Shown here: in pieces, positions 12,401 through 25,200 of the stretch
How positions within the stretch are numbered: the first letter of the stretch is position 1
Layout of the letters: each line of letters opens with the position of its first letter
Source of the DNA: Megalonaias nervosa
Lineage: Eukaryota > Mollusca > Bivalvia > Unionida > Unionidae
Assembly (NCBI GenBank): GCA_016617855.1
Contig: JAECUM010009479.1
Location: 1 to 64,000 of the forward strand
Length of the DNA stretch: 64,000 nt
Reading direction: 5' to 3'
The notes under the pieces: model-generated
Seen by the model: the letters and a program-made list of their open reading frames with translations, nothing else
Told to the model about the DNA's origin: nothing
Database searches by the model: none
Program-made: the position numbers and the translations under genes

Positions 12401-15400
12401 AGTCTTGCCTGGGTGAAAGTTCGCCATCATGTGACAGAAATTTCGTCTTCAGAATGTCTCCATAGGTTGATCTTCCAAATCATGCAAATCCATTGATTTT
12501 TGTTTGAGGCTTGTAGGAGGTTAAAGTTGTTGGAAAGCGTTTAGTATGAAAAAAGTCAATATGGAGGAATACTAAATTTTAAACTTATGATTGACTGTGG
12601 ATTGAGCAAATGGGATTTTTGATGTAGTATACAATTCACTCCGGGCTCCTTGGATGTGTTCTGCTGAATCATGCAGTTGATACTTCACTCCATAATTCAC
12701 TGCCCTCTACTTAAACCCAAATAACTCAGTCATTATATTCCACTGCTACCCGATTCCTTCATTTGCATCATAGGAACAATAGCGGATACAGGGCACGAGA
12801 TTATTTGAGTGAGAAACCTCAGCCAATTCTATACCTTCAAGTATATAATTTCCTCCCCCCCAGCCCTTGCTTCATAGAAAGATTTTTTAAAAAAAACATT
12901 TTGTTGCGTTATCTTGGTCAGTCAGAACGATTGGAATTTTGCCTATGCTAAATTCACAGACAATAACTGCATTTATTTTTTTCTTCTCTCCAATTCAGTA
13001 CAGTTACAGATGTATAAATGGCCAATAGAACAGCAAACTTCTTTTTCTTGAGTTGAAACTTCAAAGCATAATCCACTGCATCTCCTAATTGCTGCTCCTG
13101 TATGGAGGAAAATGCATTTTCTATTTCAGCAGCTTTATACAATGTATATATGTAGACCGATTTTCATGGTGAGAACAGGAGAATGACTTTGAAACATAAA
13201 AGGCAGTCAACATACAAAAGCAGCGCTTGCTAACAGATTTAAGACTGAGAAGATACTCGTTGACTAAGCGAATGAAAATGAAATTGTTATTATTATTATT
13301 ATTGAAGTAAATCCTGATTTATAATGTATCAAACATTTCCATTTGAATTTTATGTTCAGCTCCTGACTTTTCATATTTGTAGAATAATGACGGAAAAATT
13401 TTGTTGAGATAAAGGAAGCATATATTTTTCTTCAGAATTTACAATGAGAAATGAGAAATTAATGTATGAATTAATCAATGGAGTTAGGCATCATATTAAA
13501 GAATCAGAAATTTGGATTGTTTGGTTACAATATAGATGCAAAAATATCGTGTCAAAATTACTCATTTAGTAGCTTCACACCCCTCTTTCCAACCCCCCAA
13601 CCCCCCTCACTAGGACTTTGCCCTGGAATCACAGGGGGACCAAGGTGGCCCCATTAACCCTGGGCCTACTTTTCATCATTGTGGTTATTCCCAACTTCAC
13701 TTCATGGTCTTGCCTTCCAATGCTATGTCTAAATGAAAGATATAATGGAATCAGTCCATTGGCATGCCCAGTCCACTTTTTCCTCTTTCTGTTTACTTGA
13801 CATGGCCTCACAAAACAAGGAGTTTAATGTAGTTGGTTCCATGTTTGCTACCTAGACTGTCACCAGAACACACCATTCCTGAGACAACTGCCTCCTCGGG
13901 TAGTACCTGTCAACTTTCACTGGATTTGCCAGAGGAAAACTTTCCTATGGAGTTTCTTATCGAGTGCGGGAGTCCACAGAATAGTTCTTAGTATATGTAT
14001 ATATTCTTATATTCGGTTTTGTCAGCTATCCATAGGCAAATTTTACACTTAAAGTAGAGAGTTCTTTTGTCCCTACAGGGTGCTTTTAGGTTGGGTACAC
14101 AGCATTTCCTGCTCTTCATACTTATTCTCCTACATTAATGTGATTGGGTGATGTATTTGACAGAGAAATGTAATTTTATAGTAAATTTTGTTTCTCCAAA
14201 AGTACTTAACCAATCACATTACCATAAATCCCTCCCAACCATCCTGAAAATCTCACTGTCAGTTATACCAGCAGTCAGTGTCAACACTTCCTATTTTTTT
14301 CAACTTGCTCTCAAGTGTCAGCACAGTGTCTTTCACCAGGGGATGAGCTGCAGTGTTAGCTTACTCATCTCACTTTATAGATTTATGATTTCAGCTTATT
14401 CAGCAATTAATATACATAGCAAATTCATCTATTGTAATGTACTGACCATTAAATTTTTGAGATTTTGATAGGAATGGGGTGGGAGCTGAGATTTTGTTTT
14501 GAACTGAGATATTTTGTTTTCTTTTCTCTCAAGATATTTTTTTCAAGATAATGGATATAATATAGTTTTATTTTGCTATAAATCAGAGCAGGATATGTTC
14601 CAGCTACTGACAGACAGAAATTTTAGAAGTGTCAGGCCCCTGCCCCAGAACATTACAGTGTTTGTCCCTAATTTAATTGTGGTACTCTGTGTTATTTTTC
14701 ACAGTGTGTTCTGAAATACTATGGTACAAAATTTGTATGGTACCATGCTTTAGTACATATTTTTATGCGTAATACATGTGCATGGCTGGTTCAGTTTTCA
14801 GGCTATTTGCAACATTTTTTAAAATTAATTTCTTTTGTGCTCTCTCAGGACTAAAGACATTTTCATTGATATCCTTGTTAGCAAGTTACCATATATACTT
14901 AGTTACAAGTCTAGTCCAGCTGCAAACTACACAGACCAAGATCTGCTGTCACATAATGTGCCTACAGCTCTGAAACAGTGCAGTTTGTTTAGTGTAATCA
15001 GTAGCATCAACAGCATAGACCCAGATCTGCTGGCTTGGGGCCCCGAGTGGCTGAGTGGTCTAAAGCGCTCTCCGTTATGGATCACTGCCATCTCATCTCT
15101 GTCAGCGTGGGTTCGAGTCTCGGATTTGGTGAATGTGGATATGTGAGAAAGCTTGCCAGTAGCTTCTCGTAGGTCGGTGGTTCTTTCCAGGGATTTCCTT
15201 GTTTCTTCCTCCACCATTAATACTGGCCGCCATGTATAGCCTATTGTGTGCTGAAAATGGCATTAAGCCCTACAACAACAACAACCAGATCTGCTGGCAC
15301 ATGATGTAAAGTCAGTTCAGAATATATGTTGTTTGCAGTAGGACTTGTAAGCAAATATGGTTGATATTTAGGCCATTAATGAGTTTTTGTCCTTTTTTGT

Positions 15401-17948
15401 CTGTTTTCTACATTTTTGAGCACAGTTACTTTAGCCTACCTGCTTTATATATGGTTTTTTTAAAATATACATCTGTTATGTAATCTTGAATGTCCAACTA
15501 CTTGACTTACTTTTCTTTCTTTTTATAGGAGCCTTTGGTCCTTGTCCAGTCCTTTATGATGGAATGGAAATCAAGCATGTGATGAATGACACTCTGGGGT
15601 ATGACACTCATTTTTACATGTGCAATATATACTCACTTTTAAGTCCAACAGCAAGCTACACACACCCAGAACTGCCTATGCATAATGCACAAGTAGAGCA
15701 GTTTCTATACAGTTTGTTAAAAATAATCTGTACAACAAACAATATAGACTGATTTTCTATCGCAGTCTGTGACGGCAGACTATATAAATGAGTGTACATA
15801 GTATATCAGTCTCAAAACCCATTTCAGTTCATATTTAGGGGCTGCAGCGAAACAGTGGTTAGCAAGCTATCAAAAAAATGTGCAGGTTCGAATCCTACCA
15901 TTGTATCTACCTGGGTCAGCTACCATGGTGTGTCCTTTGCCAAGGAACTTGACTCCAATTGCTTTGTCACTAAATAACTTACTTGTGTTGCTGTTATGTA
16001 AAGCACCAAACTAAATGATATTTTTTATATTAGACTTGATAATATATCACATTAAGATACCACACACTCAAAATCATTGAGCTTTCAGACCATATTTTTT
16101 TTAACAAAGCTAATTTTTTTGTCATGTCTGCTTATATTGTTTCAGATGTAAAACATTTAGGACCTATGGGAAGCACATTGAATGTGGAGTAGTGGCCCAT
16201 AGGTGTAATTTGTATGATTACCTTCCTTGGGTGGCATGTATGTTTGAATCAAATAGCCCATGTATAAAATTTAAATAACTTATTGAAAGAGTTCTCCATT
16301 TTGCTGTAAATCTTTTCCAGTAAACTGTTGTGCATTGATAAGCCGGTCCCAAGCCATAAGAATATGGAAGCTTTATTGGATGATAAGACCACCAAAACAT
16401 TGCACCATAGTAATTTCAAGCGATAAAGACAAAAATAAAAAAAAATGAAAACTAGATGACATACAAACACTTGCAAGATTGTACATTATTAAGTGTGTTT
16501 TGTTGATTTTAATTTGACCTACCAATTCTTTTCTTGGAACTTTTTTTCTTTTACCCAAGAAGTAAGCCTTTGCAGGCTCGGGGATGTAAAATGGGCCTGG
16601 TGTATCCTTTCACATGGTGTAAGAGACAACTAATAGAAATGGGAGTCATGATGGCACAGTGGTTAATGTTGTGGATTTGTGACCAGAAGAGTTTGGGTTC
16701 AATCCTACAAATGCATTAGGCTCTGCTAGCAACAGTGGTGCATTGTTCAGCATGGCACTTTAAAATTCCGGTTGCCTTGGCACTAAATAAACTACATGGT
16801 TTACTGTGCTGTAAAACACCAAATATATCTTTTTCACTTCTCAGTTTTTGCCAGTATAGATAGGTATGTGTTGTTATTGTTGGATGACAGTCTTACATAT
16901 GAGGATATGATGATGTTGGTTTTACTGTTGCAGATTGAATTTTATCATTGATGCATTAGCAGGGCTTTTAAAACAGATGCTGTTTATATTTGCTTACAAG
17001 TCCAACTACAAACAATATAGAACCTGAACTATCACACAATACATCAGCAGATCAGAGTCTGTTTTGTCTGTTCTACTGATTATGCCTTACAAACTGCATA
17101 GACCCAGATCTGCTGGCACATTATGTAACAATAGATCTGGGTCTGTGCAGTTTGCTATTGGACTCAACTTATGTGCAGGTATATAGGGTACTTGCAGCAT
17201 TGAACACACATTATCATTCTTGAGTCCTCAAATACATTGTTTCTGATCTAACACATTTTAGATCATTTTGTAAAGATTCTCTTGTAAATAATGTATAATT
17301 TTCAGTAGACCTTAAATGACACACATGACATCACAGCGGCAGCTAAATATTTGTTAGTTTATCATTGTTTTTCTGTGACTATTTTTAAAGTTCAGCAATT
17401 TTAAAAGCATTTGGTGATGCTGACACGTCACAAAGGTGTTACAAAAAAGTTTATCAAAGAGTTTTAGGGTTACAAATTTTGAAGTTCAACCAGTCAGAAG
17501 CTGCATTTTATATTTCATAGATGTGTTATAATCAATATTTTCCCTTGAGACTATTTTGAGGAATGGGACTGAAAGGTTAATGTTTCTTTTGTTGACAGTC
17601 ATGTTGTATCCAATCATGTGGCAAGGCTTGGTCACTACACAGCAGCTTGTGCGATGTATGGAACAATGCTCCGCTTTTTTACAGTCAATCACAAAGAGGT
17701 ACCCATTCTGTTTTTGGCCTGGAGGGGTTTATCCCTCTCATACTTATGGCATGGTGTCTTCTCTCAGTTACTATGAATAGTTTGTATGTTTTTAATAACA
17801 GACACTTTTACATATTTAGCTGCTTTGGCTTTTTGGTCTAGAAAAAAAATGAGCCTATCGTTGGCAAGGGACATAACTCAAATTTTAATAGCAGAAATTT
17901 TTTACTTGAGTTTCTCCCTTGAAATATATCTCTTCTCTTCTCTTCTCT

Positions 17949-17992
<44 letters not shown>

Positions 17993-20900
17993 CTGGTCTG
18001 TGTTGCATCATTTCAGTACAAAATGCTCATAAAGGTAATGGTTACAATATTTTTCATTTTTAATCTATTCTCTGTTTGAGATAAAGTGAAAAAATACAAA
18101 CATTGAACAGTCAGATTTGGTATTTGTTATTTGGTCATAAAGTGAAACATGATTATCAATATTTTACAATTTATGTCCATACTTCGACCCTGTTTGTTGT
18201 TGTTGTTGTAGGGCTTAACACCATTTTTCAGCACAAGATAGGCTATACATGGCGGCCAGTATAAATGGTGGATGAAGAACCCGGGAAAACTCCGGAAAGA
18301 ACCACCTATCCACAAGAAGCTACTGGCAAGCTTTCTCACATAACCACATTGGCCAAACCCGAGACTCGAACCCACGCAGACAGGTGTGAAATGGCACTGA
18401 TCCGTAACGGTAAGTGCCGTCGGCCACTCTGGGCCCCTTGACCCTGTTTACCCTGTTTAATGGACCATATTTCCGTAACCCTTCAAGTCATCCATATTCT
18501 CAGTACTATAATTATTGTTTGCATTCTTTGTTACCTGATTTTCTTATGTGTAAGTTAACTTTTTTTTTATTAACAAAGACGAGTTTATTTTAAGACATGG
18601 ATGTAAGTTTTTAAAAATGAACACACAACCAATGCAATTCCACAGATACAGTCAACCCTGGTTATCTTGATTACATCGGGGATGTAAAAAATTCGTTGAC
18701 ATAACCGGGTCCTGCGATATCCGGGTTCATAAAAACCGGTAACGTAATTTTAAAGATATCTTTGACCATTACTCCTGTCTCTTGCTCTTAGGTTTACTGG
18801 AATCCCCTCCCACTGCATGTTACAATAAAATAAACAAAACGTGTAATTGATAATAAAATGAAAGAAACTAACCTGGTGTAGTTATCATTTGTTCCTTTTT
18901 TTATCATCATGAGTAATTAATTAAAGAAAAAATATATCTATGAACTCCCTATATGGCGTGTAGCGTATGCATCCATACTGTAGTGTGCATCACTTATGTC
19001 AGATAACACACGACACATTTTTATAATTGATGTGAATATTTAAAAACAAATCATGTCTGGTTGTACTCAGAGGTTTGAATATGCTATCAGACTGAAAAAT
19101 GGATCCAAGAAAATCACAAACGAGAGAGAGTGAGAGAGAAACATCAACCGATTGCTTTCAGGCACCTGCCATTGACGCATAACACGGTGTTAGGTGCAAA
19201 ATAACCAAGATTATATATATCCAGGTTAATATATGACAGAGCTTCTATTTCTAGATAGACGAGATTATAAAACCCTCTACATGGCATAGGTCACAATTAG
19301 CATTTTCTGGAAATACTGTGACTTGGAATTTTACATTATAGAATATTCCAAGTTGTTTACAAGAAAAAATCTGGTTCTAAAATTATGATAAAGAACATGT
19401 TAAATATTATGTCCTTGACTCAGACCACGATAATGATCCTAATATTTAAACCACACTCTTATAAAAATATTAGCTATGTCAAATAAACGTTACTGGTCAG
19501 GTAGACAATGAACTTGATTTTAGACAAGGTCAAGTCCAAAATACAGTTGTGTATAACACAATCATAGAGGAAAAACATTTAACAAATGCAAATTAAATAC
19601 ACATAGCATCCGCTCTGAAAAAATGGTGAATGCTCTATCTTGTTAGTATAACAATGCCAGTGCTATCAATAAATAAAATTTTGATCCGTGTGATTGCATT
19701 TCAGGAATAAGTATAAGATGTACACACTGTGCAGGACTTGGAATTAGTTTAAAGAAATAAATTTTTGCCCTTTTTATGTAAGCATCTGTGGCTGAGTATT
19801 TTAATATTTAATGAGGTATTTAGTGCTGAATGCTGAATCTGGCAGCCATTGGTTTGAACTGACATGGAAGTGATGCTCCAAGATCCACCCCCCCCACCAA
19901 AAAAAAAAAAGAAACACTGCCTTATGTGTCAATGCAGCAGGCTAAAAAAAAATGGTAAAGTGTTATAAAAGTAGATGGCTTTGGTTTTGTGATTTGCAAA
20001 AGAAAGTTTTAAACGGGCTTCTAAGAACACTGTTGACAACGAGAATAACCACAGGTAAAAATGAAGTAAAAATTGCTTGCCGTTTAACCACAGGTAAAAA
20101 TGAAGGAGAATTTGCTTGAAGTTGCATAGATTTGTTACAACATTACGTGCTGTATGTGTTTGACAGTTTGAACTTCCATTAGACAAATTTAAAACTTTTA
20201 AAAATCATTTTTCAGATAATTGAAAATCCATAACAAAATAAATTGTTTCGCAAATCAGCTGACATTAGCTCATAATGTACTTAGCCATTGTGAATGTGGT
20301 AGACACACACACACGCACATAAATATACACATGACATTTATCACTGCCATTGAGCACCCTCAGATCATACAAGACCACATGATAAATTCACCAGACACTC
20401 AAATAGAACACAGAAGTCTACATGATAGGTTCAGGAGACACTCAGACCATATAAAACCACATGATGCATTCAGGAGACTCATTTTGACCACATAAAAACA
20501 TGTGATGGGTTCATGAGACTCATTGAGACTGTACAAGACAACATAAAAGGTTTAGGTGATACTCAGACCATATAGTCACATGGTGGGTTTAGGAGACTAA
20601 TTTTGACCGTACAAGACCACATGATTGGTTCAGGTGACACTCAGACCATACAGGGCCACATGATAGGTTCATGTGACTCATTTAGACCATACAGGACCAC
20701 ATGATAGGCGCATGACCCTCATTTAGACCGTACAGGACCACGTTAGACTCATTTAGACCATATAAGACCACATGATAGGCACATGACCCTCATTTAGACC
20801 ATACAAGACCACTTGTTAGACTCATTTAGACCATATGAGATGACATGATAGGTTCAGGAGACTCATTTAGACTAAATGGGACCACGTAATATGCATATGA

Positions 20901-22198
20901 ATAATCAGTGTTACTGTTTATTTTTATATCTTTTATTTCTGTCTTTCAGACTACAGAATACCTTATATCATCGTACAAATTTGGTTCTTTTGCAAAGGTA
21001 AGAAAATTTGTTGCAGACCATACTACAAATTATTGTGCTTAATCTTAACAGTCTAATTTCTCACCCACGATTGGACCAGCGGAATATTTAAAACCCAATC
21101 GATTGCATACAAATGCATGAAATCTTGTTACTTTCACTGCTGATTTGGTGAGTCCCTTGGAGTTTGAGTAATCAAGGTGGCATTGTATCTTAAGTATTTG
21201 TAAGAGACATTATTTTAAAATCTCTAAATTTCATTGAATATTTACAACAGCTGTTCAATGTGCACTTTTTATACCTATTTTGCCTATTTTCATGAGGGGT
21301 TGCGTGTAGTTTTAGTTGAACCAATAGTTGTATTTTCTAGATCGGTCTGATGAGAGGGTCATGGATACGTAGTAACCTACACATTGACATTCTTTTGAAA
21401 TATTGAATGTCTTGCATTGTAACTAAATTGTTACAAGCCTTTATTTAAGAAATAACTAATTCTTACAAACCTAGATAGAACTGTCTTTTGATTACTTGTA
21501 TTAATAAACTAATTTCACATTGTTTTGTAATTTTTGTTAAAAATATATGTGTCTGGTAATTTTTTTCATCAACTCTGCTCCAATACCACATTACTGTAGC
21601 ATTAATTCATCTCGTGAGATTGAAGAATAAATTATTGTATCAGATTTCAGTTTATTTACTTTTTCTTGGAAAGTAAGCTTGGTTCATTGTCCAGTTTCTC
21701 AACTAATTGCATACTTTGTGACTGTACAGTGATCAGTGCTTCATTGAGCCGGTGTGGTTTGTTGAGGTAATGAGTGCTGGCTAAAGCTGTGATGTTCTGA
21801 GCATGAATACAAAGCTTGGTCTAGGAAAATTTGTAATTTATTTGTGTTTCTTTGGACATTAAACTTGGTTCTTTGTTCTATTCCTTTTCTTAAATCATCG
21901 TATTTGATACTTCTTTTGGACCATAAGTAATCAACTTTTCATTGACTCATTGTGGTGTTTTTTTGAGTTTAGTTGCACCAGTTTTGATCTACCCAACATA
22001 AATATGATGCATTTTCTGGGTAAATTGTGGCTTAGTTACTGAGATATATTTCAGAGGTGTCAAGCTGGTCCAAACAAGTATAAATACTGGATCTGAACTT
22101 TCACACAGCATCATGTGTTTGATATTGAATCTGAATGAATATAGTTCAACAAAATATCAACATGGGCCATATCAGAAACTCCAAAACTGAGAGAGAGA

Positions 22199-22257
<59 letters not shown>

Positions 22258-25200
22258 AGAAGCCTACTGTCATAGCCACACACAAGTATTAAGCATGGAC
22301 ATAGGAAAACACAGTTAAGCCCTGTTTTTATTGCAAACCAATCAATCATCATGTAAAAAAGGATGATCAGTTCACTATCCAAAATGGGAGGTTGTTTCAC
22401 AACAGAAAGTCATCAGAATTGTGAAATTTAGGATATCACACGCACTTTATGTCAGAACTTGTTTTTCACCTCCTGATGGGTCCAAAAAAGGGATGTGCAT
22501 CATATTTTAGTGCATGTTATGCAAACTGAAATATATTGATAGATTTGAAATCATTAGCATAAATTTCTAATTACATGCTACCATATTTTCATGTTGAAAA
22601 ATAAGTATTCATAAAAATTAGACTGGATAATGTAACATACACATTCATATGGCTGACGTCTCCATTGTGAAGTTCGTATATTCAGTTACTTTCATGCAGA
22701 ATGAAAACTTTTTACTATTTACTCGCACACATACACATGTACACACATTGCCTTATTTCAGAAATGAATAAATTGAAAGACTGCCTATATACTGCTGCAA
22801 ATAAGGGAAAAATCTAAGCAGGTGAAATAAAGACACTCCAAAATGACAACAATAAAAGTTGGAAAGTGTTTTTTCTATATTTATCTTTAACCTGTTACTT
22901 CCCCTGCCATATCAGTGAACTGTGAAGATAGTATTACAGTAAAACCTGTCTCGAAAGACCACTGCAGTAAGATACCACCTGTCTTAAGAGACCAGATTCT
23001 CAGAACACAGATTTATTATGTAGTTCTGTAATCTGTCATGACCAACAACCTGTCTTGAGAGACCAGATTCTCAGAACACAGATTTATTATGTAGTTCTGT
23101 AATCTGTCATGACCAACAACCTGTCTTGAGAGACCAGATTCTCAGAACACAGATTTATTAATTATATAGTGCTGTGATCTGTCATGACAATCTGTATTGA
23201 GTGACCTTTTTTTTCTTAACCTAAGGGGTGGTCTTTCAAGGGAGGATCTACTTTACCCCAGTTTGCCTGTCCTGTCAGTCTGATGAATTTAGTTTTCATT
23301 CATTAGCTTTTGAGGGACTTAATGGATTTAAGCCAAATTTTGTATAAGGTTTTGCATTAAGACATTAATTTTGAACTTGCCATTTTTTCGACAGAATCTG
23401 ATGGGTGTTATGGTCTCTGCTTGACTGGGAACTTTGCTTTTCAGTTGCATTATATGGACACATTTCTAATTGTAACATTTATTTATTTTATGTCAGCTGT
23501 ATGACAAGTGCTCAAACAATTCAGATGGTAGAGAAGTGAGTTCTTGAATAAAGATAGAAGAATCTTGAAAATGACAATCACATGCCTATGTACATGATTG
23601 AAATAGGGATTTGATGAAGGACTGCAAGGTGTGCAACCATTGTGTTGCCACTGCATTGGCCAGGTATTTGTTGTTGTTGTTGTTGTTATAGGGTTTAACG
23701 CCAATTTTCAGCACAAGATAGGCTATACGTGGCGACCAGTATTAATGGTGGAGGAAGAACCCAGGAGAACCAGGAAAGAACCACCGACCCACGAGAAGCT
23801 ACCGGCAAGCTTTCTCACATAACCACATTGGCCGAACCCGAGACTCGAACCCACGCAGACAGAGGTGAGATGGCAGTGATCCGTAACGGTGAGCGCTTTA
23901 GACCACTCGGGGCCCCCATTGACCAGGTATAATAATAAGATGTCTCAATCATTTGGTCTTTTCATGACAGATTCATGAGTTTGTGAAGTTCCGCGAGAAG
24001 TTGCAGAATTCCTTGCAGTACGCTAGTGCCACAGCAGAACGGATGCTTCTGGATCTGGTGCTTGAAACAGACAGGTTAGAATGTGCAAAAGCTTAAATTC
24101 CAAATTTAGTATGATAGCAAGTAGCAGATTTTGGAATACAAATTTAATTTTGCTGTCAGTGCTGAAAATTGGTAGCAAATTAAGATGTGGGTATTAATAA
24201 CACTAAATAAATGAAATTTTCATGCATCCAAAATATTGTTTTGTTTTCCAGACCTAAAATTAGTTATGTTTATTTCTATCATCAGTGTTGGTGAGTTTTA
24301 ATTTATGGCGGCAAAATCTGGACAATGAACACCTCATGATATATGGAGTTTGATCCAAAATTGATACAGGGTTGAATTAATGTTGTAAACACCAGCATCT
24401 TTTTTTACATATACAAATTGCATAAATTTCATGCCATAACAAAGGCATATATTACCATTGTCACTCATCAGGTTTTCAAACAATAACATATTTTGTTATT
24501 TTCACAGCCATACAAAAACAGAGCAGATGATCACCTATATGGAAATTGATCCAGAGAAAGGTATGTAGGGATTCCTTATAGGAATTGTTTATAGGATTGA
24601 GGAAGGTGTGAGGAGTTCTAATCTGGCATGAGGGTATAAGTAAATAATATAATTACTTTCTTCTTCACAGATATCAATGCATGATGTACCTCATGTATTC
24701 TTGCCCTCTGAAGAAAAATGTTAAAACATTGGCTTAAATTGATCTTCAGACCATACTTAAATTGAAAATGGAGATTTTAATACATGCTTATTAGTGGATG
24801 AATTTCGAGCATGCAGACATCGAAGTATTTTAAGGATATTTTTCTCTGTGCTGTAAGTATAATTTAGTTATTTTAGATTTGAATCAAGTCACAGTTAAAG
24901 ATTTTGTATTTTGGGCACATTTACTTCATGGATTTATGATATCTGTCCATTTGTCTTTGTCTGTCCATATATCTAGTATCAACACTGAGGTTATTGTTTA
25001 TATTTTGGTCATTTTATCATATGCTATTTCTTCATAGTCACATGACTTGCTACGTATTTCATGAGAAGTTCTTTAGCCATCAGCCAAAACTAGGTCACTT
25101 GGACCTGTTTTTATTGTTTTGTAATCCAGCCATACCAGTATGGGCAATTTTCTTGGTTTATCTTCATTTAGAAGTGCAGGATTAGCATGACTTTAGTAAG

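Larger units (their letters stand above)
9728..14169 (+). mobile_element. DIRS-like retrotransposon, decayed (copy A)
   Basis: DIRS elements carry a gag-like ORF, reverse transcriptase/RNase H and a tyrosine recombinase, and usually end in inverted repeats instead of LTRs. Here the left end (9728-9758) and right end (14139-14169) are inverted copies matching at about 29 of 31 bases, with the shared core TTTCTCTGTCAAATACAT. Inside, frame-broken protein similarity runs on the + strand: a gag-like region (about 10400-11150), the end of RNase H (about 11400-11560) and a tyrosine-recombinase region (about 11600-12450). Much of the reverse transcriptase seems deleted. A second copy of the family is at 31978-35407. 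Confidence 0.75.

Noticed and set aside
15035..15110. A functional tRNA gene
   Set aside because: The tRNA-like box A and box B are the head of a SINE with body, tail and target-site duplications; the same head recurs at 18.4 and 23.9 kb.
24671..24690. Acceptor CTTCTTCACAG followed by ATATCAATGC as the exon after 24560
   Set aside because: Phase is right, but the fourth full codon is a stop; the exon at 25805 keeps the frame and shows the DNRDF family motif.
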